Notes: generated by a model from the sequence alone, not told the origin. A stretch of DNA of 64,000 nucleotides from Rhodocytophaga rosea (GCF_010119975.1 NZ_CP048222.1:4668501-4732500), one strand, 5' to 3'. Counted from the stretch's first letter, positions 51,741 through 61,718 are shown. Numbers and translations: made by a program.

Positions 51741-52829
51741 ATGAAAAAAACAGACTTAGTAAAATGGTTAAATGATGTGGAAAATGAAATTATTACAAAT
51801 TACACCACTGAAGGTGAATTAGATAAATCTCATCTTAATAAAATTGAAAAAATAAAAATATTAAATGAGTTAAGAAATATTAAGGAGGCGGTATTATATA
51901 AAAGATACAGATCCTTATTTACTTGGTTAGTAGTTATAATAAGTGTAATAGTAGTTTTGTCACTGCTAACTGCGAAACAAGAAACTGCTTATATTAAAGG
52001 CGTATTTGAAGTAAACAGTATTCATTTCAAACCTAATAAAGATTATATTTTAGATAATATAGATGGTATTGGTAATAATCTAATATTTAGTGGTGTAACT
52101 AAACTCGAGTTTCAAAATAAAGTATTTAATAGTCCTATTAATGATATAACCTTTGAAGTAAATAGTGATTCTATTAATTTTTATGGCATTGTTATAAAAC
52201 AAAATTCGAAAATATCCTTAGCTAAGGACAATAAACAAATTATATTGTTTATCCATAAGGGTAACATGGAAGGCAACGCTTTTTTCCCAAATAGTGCTAT
52301 ACATGCAAATTTGAGTGATACAGATAATAACGAAAGTATTAATCTAGAAAGTGATGAACATATTGAGTTTTCATGGTTAGTAACAGATAGCTCTTATAAT
52401 GATTCTTATCTAGATATATATAAAAAATCATCAAATAAAGAATGGAAGTTTGAAGATTTAAGTGTCCAAGATTTTAATTTTATTAATACTATTGACGGTG
52501 AACATCCTGAAAGTTCAGTTAATAGTGGAAAAATTAATTTTAGCCAATATCCATTTGATTACACTTTTTTGAATGGCGATTCTCTAAAGTTATCTCCTGT
52601 AAATGTTAAGCAGTTTGAAATCAAGGCAACAGCAGAAAAGATTGTAGTAAATTTTGAAGGTGAATTTTCCGAAATAAAAAAATATGTTGGAATTGAAGCA
52701 GTTGATTTGATGCCTTCAAGATTGGACTTTTTTTTTCATGATAAAACAGTCTTTTTCAACTATACTGCAATAGCTTTCTTGATAGGTCTGGCTTTAAAAA
52801 TATTTGATGTATTTATTATTAAAAGTTAA
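51741..52829 (+). CDS. Hypothetical membrane protein with a large exposed domain
   Basis: A 362-residue protein starting MKKTDLVKWLNDVENEIITN. A cytoplasmic helical segment (about 1-45) leads to the first membrane helix about 54-75 (LFTWLVVIISVIVVLSLLTA), then a roughly 270-residue beta-rich domain outside, and a second helix near the C-terminus (FFNYTAIAFLIGLALKIFDVFII). The ATG at 51741 is used because an earlier in-frame TTG would overlap the upstream gene. No family recognised. Pairing with the previous gene suggests a membrane complex. Confidence 0.6.
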   Translation: MKKTDLVKWLNDVENEIITNYTTEGELDKSHLNKIEKIKILNELRNIKEAVLYKRYRSLFTWLVVIISVIVVLSLLTAKQETAYIKGVFEVNSIHFKPNKDYILDNIDGIGNNLIFSGVTKLEFQNKVFNSPINDITFEVNSDSINFYGIVIKQNSKISLAKDNKQIILFIHKGNMEGNAFFPNSAIHANLSDTDNNESINLESDEHIEFSWLVTDSSYNDSYLDIYKKSSNKEWKFEDLSVQDFNFINTIDGEHPESSVNSGKINFSQYPFDYTFLNGDSLKLSPVNVKQFEIKATAEKIVVNFEGEFSEIKKYVGIEAVDLMPSRLDFFFHDKTVFFNYTAIAFLIGLALKIFDVFIIKS

Positions 52830-53226
52830 AATTATACTAATGAAGCTGTTTAGGATTTATTAAACGACCCAAAAGATTTGTGTTTTTGAAGCAAATGAAT
52901 GAAAAATAAGACCTTTGTATCTTTCGTAAACCTCAAGGATAGCAAGTATATCTTTACAGTCAACCTGGCTTTAGTTTTAAGTATAAAATCCCTAATTGTT
53001 TCAATAACAATTTTTATCCATCAAAAGGAATCCTTTATATAATATAAAGACGCATTAAATAATACTTAAGGTTATAATATCTTATTCATTCACCTACCAC
53101 CTTTCTAGTTTTCAATCATATTAAAACTGTACTGTTTCGACATGCTTTTAAGATATTAAATAATAGTATAAGTCATTAGCTACAAAAATTACCACTTACT
53201 AAACTTATAATTTAGATTACTTTAAT
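52830..53226. other. Gene-free spacer, 397 bp
   Basis: AT-rich DNA without an open frame of note. It must contain the promoter of the protease gene if that gene is separately transcribed; I could not fix one. Confidence 0.4.
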
Positions 53227-55095
53227 ATGGAAATTAAATCTACTTTAAAGCTCATCTTACAATATTGTATAGGATGCTCATTATTTCTAACTGTAAACTT
53301 AAAAGCACAAGATAAAATCAGTTTGCATAACTCGGTTGTAAATGTATTAGCAGGGGATAGTGAAGCAGGTGCAGGAATTATAATTGGAGAAGGTAAATAT
53401 AATGGAGTTGATCGCCTATATATATTGACTCCTTATCATGTTGTTATGAAGCAAAAAGATTTAAAATCAGAAGAAATCGTAAAAGGGTATTTGGATCAAG
53501 ATCTAAAAGAAATGTTTGAAAAAAAAATATCAGTGATTTTTCCAAATGGGAAAAAAAAGAAATCAAAATGGAACCTCTCACCTAGTGAAATAATCAAATT
53601 ACATGATAAAGATATAGACTTTTATAATGGTGATGATAAATTTCAATATTATGATGCAGCAGTATTTTCGGTAAGAAAACCTTCTAATTATAATTGGAGA
53701 AGACCTTCATATGTAAATAGTGATATTTTAAAAGAAGGTAATAGTTTACAATATATCACATATAATGGTGAAGATCTTTATTTTCCAACAGAAGCAGAGT
53801 TTTTAGTAGCTAACTTATCAACTAATAAAGATCATGCTTTTGGTATTGATAAAGTAAATAATTTGATAGAAGGAACTTCAGGTGCCCCAATCTTATATAA
53901 TTGTGGAATTATTGGAATGTATAAAAAAGGAGAGAAAGGAGAGGAAGTTATTCGAATAAATCATATTAAAACCAAAATAGAGGAATTTAATAATACAATT
54001 AAATTAAATTCTAGTGTAAAAAATAAAAAAAAGAAATTAAATAAGGAAAATGAAAAATTATTAAATAAATGGGCTGGTATATGGAAGTTAGAAGCTTGTG
54101 AAAATGATAGGCGAACTGTAAAAATTAATGCTGATTTCAATAATTTAACGAATAAGAATGATACTATTTCATTTAATATAGCATTTAAATCTTTATTAGC
54201 AAATGGTCCAAATATTAATGTCGGTTCTCTCCGTAGTGATAATACTTATGATTTATCCCAAATTCTTGTTAGTTGTGATGATAAATCATATGATGTTGTA
54301 TTAGACTTGACAAATAAGAATATTTTAGATCCATCTTTAATACAAATAAATATTAGCTATGATGGATCATTAAATAGAAGGTTGATAAACATATATTCAA
54401 ACTTTTCTAATAATGATACAGTGTCTACACAAGGTATATTTACTCTATATAAAATGCCATTTGATTCTATTACTCAAAATATAATTACATACAAAGTAGA
54501 ATTAATAAAACGAACATATTTAACTGGTATTAAAAAATTGTCACACCTTCCTGTACGAATTAATAGTAAGTCTAAGCCAATTACTCTTTCCTTAGAAGAT
54601 GATATACAAGAAACCAATGATTCGAATTTAGGTGATACAGTTGTCAGTTATACTAAAGTATTTTCATTGGCTGAAGAACCTTTAAATCGTGGAGAATATT
54701 ACAATGTAGATTTGTTGAAAATGCTAGGCGATTCAATTCAATTATTTAAGCAAAATAAGATAATAGAAAGAGTCGATATTATTGGTTCATCTGATGGATA
54801 CCCATTATTAAAAACACTCAAGTATACATATCCTTATGATTTAGCAGATGATTGTTATCTAATTGATAATGATGGTCAAGAAATAAGTTTCCCATATACA
54901 ATAGGAAAGCCAATAGACAATACTGACCTCGCTGTATTGAGGACCTTGCTAGCAAAAGATTACCTTATCAAAAATGATATTGTACCAGAAAGATCGATAA
55001 GGTGTTTTGCTAGAACAACTTCAAGAAAATCTGAAGATGACAACTGGAACTATAGGTATATAAAATTTATCATACATTACTCTTCTAATGAGTAA
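53227..55095 (+). CDS. Exported trypsin-like serine protease with OmpA-like C-terminal domain
   Basis: A 622-residue secreted or periplasmic protein. Signal peptide MEIKSTLKLILQYCIGCSLFLTVNLKA. Protease domain about 35-240 with a full triad: H71 in ILTPYHVV, D143 in YDAAVFSV and S218 in EGTSGAPIL. A charged linker (KNKKKKLNKENEK) leads to a beta-rich middle domain of unknown family (about 275-440). The last 120 residues (RVDIIGSSDGYP, then NTDLAVLRTLLAKDYLIKNDIVPERS) resemble the OmpA peptidoglycan-binding fold with its usual GHTD replaced by GSSD. So the enzyme may be tied to the cell wall. The frame is intact and AT-rich like its neighbours. Confidence 0.72.
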   Translation: MEIKSTLKLILQYCIGCSLFLTVNLKAQDKISLHNSVVNVLAGDSEAGAGIIIGEGKYNGVDRLYILTPYHVVMKQKDLKSEEIVKGYLDQDLKEMFEKKISVIFPNGKKKKSKWNLSPSEIIKLHDKDIDFYNGDDKFQYYDAAVFSVRKPSNYNWRRPSYVNSDILKEGNSLQYITYNGEDLYFPTEAEFLVANLSTNKDHAFGIDKVNNLIEGTSGAPILYNCGIIGMYKKGEKGEEVIRINHIKTKIEEFNNTIKLNSSVKNKKKKLNKENEKLLNKWAGIWKLEACENDRRTVKINADFNNLTNKNDTISFNIAFKSLLANGPNINVGSLRSDNTYDLSQILVSCDDKSYDVVLDLTNKNILDPSLIQINISYDGSLNRRLINIYSNFSNNDTVSTQGIFTLYKMPFDSITQNIITYKVELIKRTYLTGIKKLSHLPVRINSKSKPITLSLEDDIQETNDSNLGDTVVSYTKVFSLAEEPLNRGEYYNVDLLKMLGDSIQLFKQNKIIERVDIIGSSDGYPLLKTLKYTYPYDLADDCYLIDNDGQEISFPYTIGKPIDNTDLAVLRTLLAKDYLIKNDIVPERSIRCFARTTSRKSEDDNWNYRYIKFIIHYSSNE

Positions 55096-55183
55096 TGTAT
55101 GATAAATTTTAACAGCCAATACTGAACTTCTTTAACTAATTAGGCATATATGGTATGTTAGAATAAGATTTAATTACTATATC

Positions 55184-55915
55184 ATGGATAAAGAGCTGTT
55201 TGATAGACTTGATAAAATTGAAAAGCAACTTTCCTTAAAAGAAAAAGACTATTGGGAAAAGTTGCAAGTTTTAACCCCAATATTAATACCTATTATTATT
55301 GCTTTAGCAGGCTGGTACTTCACTGATCAACACAACAAAAACCAGTTAGAAATCGAAAAAAATAATAATGAGAACCAATTACAAGTGGCATTAATAAATT
55401 CAAGTGTTGGACAATCTGAGTTAATAAAAGACTTTATGCAACATCTTGCAGATAAAGATACTTCTATTAGGAACATAGCAATCGAAGCAATACTTTATGC
55501 TGCTCCCACGCCAGGAAAAAAAATTGTTGAAATTATAGCTAAAACAAGCAATGGAAATGCTAAAAAATTTGCGATAGACGCATTAAAGGGTAAAAGACAA
55601 GACCTAGTTTCAAACTTATTTTCTTCACAAAAACAAAATAGACTGATTGCTGCTAGTGAGATCTCAACAAACTGGACTACAGATAATGAAATGTTATCTG
55701 AATTGTTAGCTAAGGCAGGTAATTGTTTAACAAATAAGGAAACTGCTTCGGATTGTGATAATGGTGTGTATAATACGATTATTGTTATTTCAAATTTTTC
55801 TAGAAGTTTATTAGTGACCCGCAAGGAAGAAATACAAGGCTTAGTTTCTAAAATTCCAAAGGCTAGTCCCCTAACATTAAAACAAGTTGAAGAACTACTG
55901 AATAAAATAAATTAA
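55184..55915 (+). CDS. Hypothetical membrane-anchored protein with HEAT-like helices
   Basis: A 243-residue protein starting MDKELFDRLDKIEKQLSLKEK (coiled coil), with one membrane helix about 30-47 (VLTPILIPIIIALAGWYF), a second coiled stretch (NKNQLEIEKNNNENQLQV) and a helical C-terminal part (SELIKDFMQHLADKDTSIRNIAIEAILYAAPTPGKKIVEIIAK ... NAKKFAIDALKGKRQDLV) that resembles HEAT/ARM repeats. Function unknown. It starts 88 bp after the protease gene on the same strand and may be part of the same unit. Confidence 0.6.
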   Translation: MDKELFDRLDKIEKQLSLKEKDYWEKLQVLTPILIPIIIALAGWYFTDQHNKNQLEIEKNNNENQLQVALINSSVGQSELIKDFMQHLADKDTSIRNIAIEAILYAAPTPGKKIVEIIAKTSNGNAKKFAIDALKGKRQDLVSNLFSSQKQNRLIAASEISTNWTTDNEMLSELLAKAGNCLTNKETASDCDNGVYNTIIVISNFSRSLLVTRKEEIQGLVSKIPKASPLTLKQVEELLNKIN

Positions 55916-55935
55916 TAACAGCTAAAAATCGCATT

Positions 55936-56178
55936 GTTACTTTATTAGTAGAGTATCAGTACAATTTAAACCTGTGCAGAGAAGAAGCTAATCGTGAAGT
56001 TAAAAAGATAGAGGAAGGATTGAGCAGATTTATAGGCAATAGAATAATACTGATTGGGGTAGTCACTTTGCTTGCTGGGGTTAGTATTGGGTTATTTACT
56101 CAATTTAAAATGCAACCTATCTTATTGTTTATCTTAGTAGGCGTATTCATCCTTATAGAGTTAGAATTTAACAAATAA
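55936..56178 (+). pseudogene. Small membrane-protein ORF without a start codon (remnant)
   Basis: An open stretch ending TAA at 56176-56178 reads ...VEYQYNLNLCREEANREVKKIEEGLSRFIGNRIILIGVVTLLAGVSIGLF and TQFKMQPILLFILVGVFILIELEFNK, i.e. a charged coil and two membrane helices. No ATG, GTG or TTG opens the frame after the previous stop, so it is either a decayed gene or uses an unusual start. Family not recognised. Confidence 0.4.
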
Positions 56179-56327
56179 ACGGTTATCTATTATAACTTAA
56201 ATAGATAAGAAAGAACATACGCCTAAAACTAGTTTCGATGCCAACTAGCGGTGTCTCAGCAAATGACTATATCTCAAAGGAACTAGTATGCGAGAAGCTT
56301 TGACACATTAGTAGTAATTTAGAAAAA

Positions 56328-57617
56328 ATGAAATACAACTTTTACGAAAGAAAAGATGAAGTAATCCCGAAGGAGCAATTTGATTGGATTGATGCTAATA
56401 TTGAATCAATTTCTAATAAAGAAAATGTTCTTTTTGTATTTCAGGGAGAGTATGAAGCTTTGCTTTTTACAGATTCAAGTATTTATTTCCCGAATAGAAA
56501 TACAAAGATAAAAATAAGTTATGGTGAAATACACAAAATAAGGATAGCTGGAGATATGCTTGTTGAGTTAGTAACAATTGATTCTGAAGCTTACCCAATA
56601 GTCTTGGTAACCTCAATAGATAAAGTGAAAATTTATCAAGTTCTAAAGCTGCTTACTGATAATTTCAAAAAAAGAATAAATACGACCTTTGAAGATACAC
56701 ATAAAGTTTTTAGTGAATTTATAGTCTTAAAATATCCTCCAAATCAATCACAGCATAAGTTGCCACAAGTGTACTTAAAGCAATTTGGGTATTTGGATGG
56801 AGATCAATGGAAAGTTTCAATTTTACAAAGAGGAGAAAAATTTTCAAGACAAAAAAGTATTGGAAGCTTTACAGCGGTAACTAATGTATTTGATATTGAA
56901 AGCGAAGATGACAGATTACCAAGAATATTTGAAACATTGAATGCAGATATAGAGAACCTATATCACGAAATGCTTGATGACATTTCAAATAATTCTGTCA
57001 TTCCTGATAAATGTTGGGAAATAATTGTTCAACTAACACCTAATTTAATGGTTCGCTCGGATTATTGGAGGGATATTGTTAGTGGGATGTTAAATAGCCC
57101 TTATAAAGAAAATTTTTTGGATATTGCGTTTAGCGTTTATGCAAGTTCCTTTGAAGAACTGCAAGAGTTAAAGAAAAAGCATTTCTACAAAGTTATAAGT
57201 GAAGGGGAAGTGACACAAAGCAAACTAAACCAAGCTTTATTACATTTCTTAAACTATATATTTGACCATCTAAAATCATTTGACTTAGTTGTTATTGAGG
57301 CACCAGAAGGAAAAGAATTTTTTACCTCAGACAACCCAGTAAATTTTAGAGCGAATCAGGAAAAGGGAAAGATGGGATGGTTTAGTAAGGATACCGAAGT
57401 ATATTTCCCCTTATCAAAGAAATATTTAGTGTATTTTTATCATCAAGTTTCTGAAAAAGAATCAACGTTACGAAAGTTAAAAAACAGAGGAGTTTATAAA
57501 GCGGAAGAAGTACTGACAGAAGATGAATATGGTAATTTGGTTAAAGAAGAAATAATTGAAAAGTCAGACCAATTTATTATTGCACCAGGAAAAATGAATT
57601 ATAGAAGAGCAAAATAA
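56328..57617 (+). CDS. DUF4238 protein with N-terminal PH-like domain
   Basis: A 429-residue cytoplasmic protein. The first 115 residues (ENVLFVFQGEYEALLFTDSSIYFPNRNTKIKISYGEIHKIRIAGDMLVELVTIDSEAYPIVLVTSIDKVKIYQVLKLLTDNF) have the pattern of a small PH-like beta barrel with a closing helix. The rest is DUF4238: SQHKLPQVYLKQFGYLDGDQWKVSIL, LTPNLMVRSDYWRDIV, FFTSDNPVNF (signature loop) and YFPLSKKYLVYFYHQ. DUF4238 proteins are frequent in defence islands but have no established activity. Stands alone on the plus strand in AT-rich DNA. Confidence 0.78.
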   Translation: MKYNFYERKDEVIPKEQFDWIDANIESISNKENVLFVFQGEYEALLFTDSSIYFPNRNTKIKISYGEIHKIRIAGDMLVELVTIDSEAYPIVLVTSIDKVKIYQVLKLLTDNFKKRINTTFEDTHKVFSEFIVLKYPPNQSQHKLPQVYLKQFGYLDGDQWKVSILQRGEKFSRQKSIGSFTAVTNVFDIESEDDRLPRIFETLNADIENLYHEMLDDISNNSVIPDKCWEIIVQLTPNLMVRSDYWRDIVSGMLNSPYKENFLDIAFSVYASSFEELQELKKKHFYKVISEGEVTQSKLNQALLHFLNYIFDHLKSFDLVVIEAPEGKEFFTSDNPVNFRANQEKGKMGWFSKDTEVYFPLSKKYLVYFYHQVSEKESTLRKLKNRGVYKAEEVLTEDEYGNLVKEEIIEKSDQFIIAPGKMNYRRAK

Positions 57618-57871
57618 AACTATTCCCAACACTTTAAAAAGCGATAGTCCCACAAAACTAAAAGACATCTATAGCTACTGCTCTTATACTAATCGTTATG
57701 CAAGGCATCTAAAACTTTCAAAGCATATAGAAAAGAACTTCGAAGAGCAAACTAATAAAATGCCTGGAGATTTGGGAAGATAAAAGCACTACTTTTTGAA
57801 GACAGATGGATAAATAAGTAATGACCTAGTGATAGGAAAGGTAATAGTATAATAAAAAGCGGAATACAGCA
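57618..57871. other. Gene-free spacer, 254 bp
   Basis: No intact frame; possibly decayed coding DNA, but nothing was recognised. Confidence 0.35.
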
Positions 57872-58213
57872 ATGGGGATAGTGATTGGCTTTATTTGCTT
57901 CTGCCTAGCTGGTCTGCAACTATACTAGGTTATAAAGGGCAGAAAAAAGAGCAATACAATTCAAAATTGGCTCCCTGTAGTTGGAGAGGTGGTCGATAAT
58001 AAACAGGAGCGAGAACCGAAAGGTGATGTTAATTCAAATTTATTGCAGATTCTAGCCTGTAAATATCAAATTGATGGCATTGAAAATGCGTCATCAATAA
58101 AATTTAATTACGAAAATTTCCTAGGATTAAGCCGATGGGTATCTAACTATGGAAAAGGAGATGAAGTGGATATATTATACAATCCTGATAACCCTCAAGA
58201 AATCACTCTGTGA
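57872..58213 (+). pseudogene. Decayed DUF3592-like membrane protein
   Basis: Reads MGIVIGFICFCLAGLQLY then a TAG stop, GYKGQKKEQYNSK, then one missing base in an A-run, then NWLPVVGEVVDNKQEREPKGDVNSNLLQILACKYQIDGIENASSI and WVSNYGKGDEVDILYNPDNPQEITL. With the stop and shift ignored the order is the DUF3592 pattern (membrane helix, GYKEQKK-type stretch, VVGEV, YNPDNP). Two lesions in under 100 bp show it is dead. Confidence 0.7.
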
Positions 58214-58489
58214 TATTATAACCAGGATTTACTCTATGAGCCATTAGGCTAAGCGTTTATATTTATCTTGATAGGAATAATTACTAGCTTATTTTCATTG
58301 GAAACATTGTAAAGCAACACAACATCACCGATTACTCTGCTTCCTAGCCTTTGCTACCAGGAATGAAAACCAGTTTTCCATTTTGTCTTCTATTCTAGTA
58401 GTGATAGAATTTGCTCTGTTAAGTTTGTTTCTTCTAAAATGCTCTACTGCTTAGCTAGACTTATTATTTCCTTGCAAAATATTTCTCTT
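58214..58489. other. Spacer, 276 bp
   Basis: No gene or repeat was seen. Confidence 0.35.
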
Positions 58490-59233
58490 TTAGTGCCGAG
58501 ATTTTATCTCTTTTGATAAGTTATCCAAGTCAGGAAAAATACTTGAAAGTCTTATGCCTAGTAATTCAAGTTCCAATGCAATTTCAGCTAAATATTGTTG
58601 AGGTATTGTTATTTTTCTAAGCCAATTACTATTTTGTTTAAAACTTTCTAATGGCTGTTTATCAGAATGTATTGTAAAAGCACTTTGCTGCATAATCATT
58701 CTCTTATGTGTTTCAATTGCAGAGGCAGCAAGAATACCCAGATTCTCATTCTGATCTGCATAAAATGCTTGGTTAATTAATTTTAATGATAAGTTACTAT
58801 CTAATGGATAAAGCCACGATTCATGTCCAAAATATTTGTTTAAATCTCCAGGAGAAATCAACCAAATACATGCGTTCTTATCCGAGATATTTTTGGTGTG
58901 TCTGTGATAATTATTCGTTGCAAAATATAGAGCAATAAGTGGTGATTTTGACCAGTCTAAAAGTCGAGTAGGTAATCCATGATGTTGCATCAACGAAATC
59001 CAACCCGCTGTATCATCATTTCCTGGATAAGAACTAGTTCTAGTTCTAGCTTGGAATAAAAATTCTCGTGTCATAGAAGCCTCTGATACTTTGGAATAGT
59101 CTCTCCATAGGCTTGGCTGCAATTTCCATGATTCATCTGCGTGTCCGCGAAACCACCATTTTCTATTTGTTTCAGAAATAAGATTTTTTAGATAGTCAGT
59201 TAGTTCAGCAATATTTTTAATTGATATATCCAT
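58490..59233 (-). CDS. FRG-domain protein
   Basis: A 247-residue protein built almost only of the FRG domain. Hallmarks: RKWWFRGHADESWKLQPSLWRDYS with the Phe-Arg-Gly core, then GWISLMQHHGLPTRLLDWSKSPLIALYFATNN. The domain is found in toxin and antiphage contexts as presumed nucleotide- or RNA-modifying enzymes, without an agreed activity. ATG at 59233 is the only start. It is followed on the same strand direction by no gene; the SIR2-TPR gene lies 168 bp upstream. Confidence 0.85.
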   Translation of the reverse strand: MDISIKNIAELTDYLKNLISETNRKWWFRGHADESWKLQPSLWRDYSKVSEASMTREFLFQARTRTSSYPGNDDTAGWISLMQHHGLPTRLLDWSKSPLIALYFATNNYHRHTKNISDKNACIWLISPGDLNKYFGHESWLYPLDSNLSLKLINQAFYADQNENLGILAASAIETHKRMIMQQSAFTIHSDKQPLESFKQNSNWLRKITIPQQYLAEIALELELLGIRLSSIFPDLDNLSKEIKSRH

Positions 59234-59401
59234 ATGATCTAAATCAGCTTATTACGTATGTAAAGGCACATTTATTGTTACAGAAGATCTTCATCATTAC
59301 TAATATAAAATTATTATTGTTGTTTGTGACTGGTCACTCTGATCCATTATTTATTGCCAAGCTTGGATTATTTACATATCTTTTCATCTTAATCATATAT
59401 G

Positions 59402-60970
59402 TTATAATTTTATCTTAATCTCTTCAATCTGTTGATTTGTATATTCCAAAAGTGATTGAAGTCCAACTTTAAAAGCAATATCATTTGAAGATTTAAACAT
59501 TTTTAATGAACTACTTAAATTTCCCATTAATTTATATACTCTTCCTAAATCTGATAATGTTTGTGCTTCTCCTGCTTTATTGCCTTGTTTATCAATATCA
59601 AGTGCTAAAGTATAATAATGAATAGCATTATAATACTCAGCTTCTTTTTCATACAATTCTCCTAAATTGCAAAGGGTATCAGATTCGCAAAGTTTCTTTT
59701 CTCTAAATTCTTTCTTTCTTGATACCTGTAGAGATTTTTTGAGATATTTTATTGCCCTTATTCTATCTGATAAATAAATATAAGAGTAGCCTAAGTTTGT
59801 ATTTGCTGCTGCAATACCAAAGTAAAAGTCTATTTCGCTAAATATATTCAATGCTTTTTCAAAATATTCTATTGCTTTCTTATAATCTTTTAAAGCATGA
59901 TAAATGAGTCCTATATTAGAATAAGATGCACCTTCATTTTTTTTATTTTCCTCATTTGCATATAAAGCTTTTTGATGATACTTCAATGCAATATCATAAT
60001 TGGATATCCTATAAAATAATTGTCCAATTATTGTAAACATTAGATAACGGGAGTTAAAAGCCTTAATCCATTTATCAATATGATGTTTCCAGTTTTCATT
60101 AAAATCTGAAGTGCTTGTATAATCAGAATCAATTTTATTCCACAACCATTTTACAAATAAATCTGTATTTACTTTGATTCTTTGCCCTTTATATCTTTTG
60201 AATGGATTATTTTCTTTCTTCTGACATATGTCCTCAATAATTACCTTTTCCTTTCTATCTATGGATTTATCGTATTCAATAAGATAAACATTCACTTTTG
60301 GATCAAATATTTTTTCGATTTTAGGAACAATATCAAATATATCTGAGCAACTATAACCTAATATTAAAATTCGCCTATCAACTTCTTTAGTTGAAAAAAT
60401 ATTATCTAAGACTTTTCCCCTTTCTTTAGTTAAATTTTTATTTGTAATGGTTGTTAATGTTGTACGAATTGATTCAATATCATCAATACTTCCATGAACT
60501 TTGACAAGCCTACATTTAACTGAAGCTATATCAATCGCAGGAAATGATTTTTCGTTCTTAAAAACAAGTAAATCTGTTTTATTAATTTCAAAAGCTTTTT
60601 CAATAAGTAAGTCAAAATTTGTAGTATAAATTTCATTCATCAAGTTATGTTGATGACACTTCAAAATAAACCAATGATTAGTTGATGGTTTTCCGTCTTT
60701 AAATACATCTAGAATTTGAAAATCTTTACTATTCTCCAGGAATATCTCAAAAAACATCTCGAATGGCATTGCTAAAGTCCAATCAGGTTTAATTAATTTT
60801 TCTTTATCTTCTAAATCTACCTCAAGATGTTCTAATATTTGGTTAAGCAATGGAATAGCAGCAGGGAGTCCAGAATTTATTGATATTCCAGCACCACAAA
60901 AAATTACAAGCTTATTGTCTTTTTTAGACAGTTCATTTAAAATATTTTCAATTGAAGAGAAATTTTCCAT
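59402..60970 (-). CDS. SIR2-domain protein with C-terminal TPR repeats
   Basis: A 522-residue cytoplasmic protein. SIR2 fold about 15-250: LVIFCGAGIS (residues 22-30), YTTNFDLL with N118 and D120, LVKVHGSID with H159, and ILGYSCSDIF. These are the NAD-binding and catalytic positions of defence SIR2 NADases. TPR-type helices run from about 310 to 515 (YRISNYDIALKYHQKALYANEENK, YHALKDYKKAIEYFEKALNIF, AEYYNAIHYYTLALDIDKQGN). In known systems such proteins deplete NAD+ after sensing infection through the helical part. No partner nuclease is next to it; the FRG gene is its neighbour on the same strand. Confidence 0.88.
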   Translation of the reverse strand: MENFSSIENILNELSKKDNKLVIFCGAGISINSGLPAAIPLLNQILEHLEVDLEDKEKLIKPDWTLAMPFEMFFEIFLENSKDFQILDVFKDGKPSTNHWFILKCHQHNLMNEIYTTNFDLLIEKAFEINKTDLLVFKNEKSFPAIDIASVKCRLVKVHGSIDDIESIRTTLTTITNKNLTKERGKVLDNIFSTKEVDRRILILGYSCSDIFDIVPKIEKIFDPKVNVYLIEYDKSIDRKEKVIIEDICQKKENNPFKRYKGQRIKVNTDLFVKWLWNKIDSDYTSTSDFNENWKHHIDKWIKAFNSRYLMFTIIGQLFYRISNYDIALKYHQKALYANEENKKNEGASYSNIGLIYHALKDYKKAIEYFEKALNIFSEIDFYFGIAAANTNLGYSYIYLSDRIRAIKYLKKSLQVSRKKEFREKKLCESDTLCNLGELYEKEAEYYNAIHYYTLALDIDKQGNKAGEAQTLSDLGRVYKLMGNLSSSLKMFKSSNDIAFKVGLQSLLEYTNQQIEEIKIKL

Positions 60971-61689
60971 GTAAGAAGTGTTTTTCAGTGCTACTATGTA
61001 ACCTCTCTTTAAAAAAAATCCATAAATAGTCCCTGCATTTCCAGTTCTCAGGGTTCTTGCCCATACTACTAGTTGGTATCTTCCTTAGAGCCTTATTTTT
61101 ATTTTTCTGGTAGTTTATGGTGGTGTAAAATCATTCATACTTTATATGATGGCACCATTGTATTACTTAATTTCAGCACGCAATCCATCAAACATGTTTC
61201 TACTTCGATTATTGCGCTAAGGTTCATTATGTCAGATTGACTATGGACAGTATTTTGATTGCTCTAGCCTGCCTCTGAGCGCCTCATTTATTTTCATCAG
61301 CAAGCCAAAACTCTATATGAGGATGATCGCCAGGATTATTTTCATAATGGGAAATGTTATAATATTATCAACTAACTCATTTGCCAATAGCTTGCTCAAA
61401 TTGTCTGCCTAATACAAAATATCATTTCCATACATAGACAAAATTGGATTACCTGCAACATCAATTAGTATAAAGCGGTGTTCAAGCACAGGCATAATTC
61501 AAGATGTGCCTCTGGGTTGTAATTCTCCAGAAGTGATCTGATTCGCAGTATATATCCACTCAATCAACCTTTGAATTTGCTTAAGGTCACTTGGATAAGA
61601 ATACAATCTGGAGCTATAAGCATAAGCATTTCCATTATTGCATATACAAGGTATAGAAACGTTAAGTATGGGTATCCTATAAAATATTA
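60971..61689. other. Gene-poor spacer, 719 bp, with a decayed minus-strand frame
   Basis: Upstream DNA of the SIR2-TPR gene (its promoter was not fixed). Between 61409 and about 61670 the minus strand reads a coding-like stretch (YSSRLYSYPSDLKQIQRLIEWIYTANQITSGELQPRGTS, then TGA at 61501-61499, then IMPVLEHRFILIDVAGNPILSMYGNDILY) that looks like a broken small gene. Nothing else was seen. Confidence 0.45.
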
Positions 61690-61718
61690 TAAAAATACCT
61701 AAAATTAGGTATTGACAA
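61690..61718 (+). repeat. 29-bp palindromic element, copy 2 (before the second SIR2 gene)
   Basis: Dyad ATACCTA-N4-TAGGTAT (61695-61712) with the same TAAAA before and TGACAA after as copy 1 at 50682-50710. It lies 75 bp before the ATG at 61793, in the promoter position. Confidence 0.6.

Noticed and set aside
59221-59418. A 65-codon hydrophobic plus-strand frame between the FRG and SIR2-TPR genes
   Set aside because: Very AT-rich, overlaps the 5' end of one gene and the 3' end of the other, and lacks a recognisable pattern; a small membrane protein is possible but not supported.
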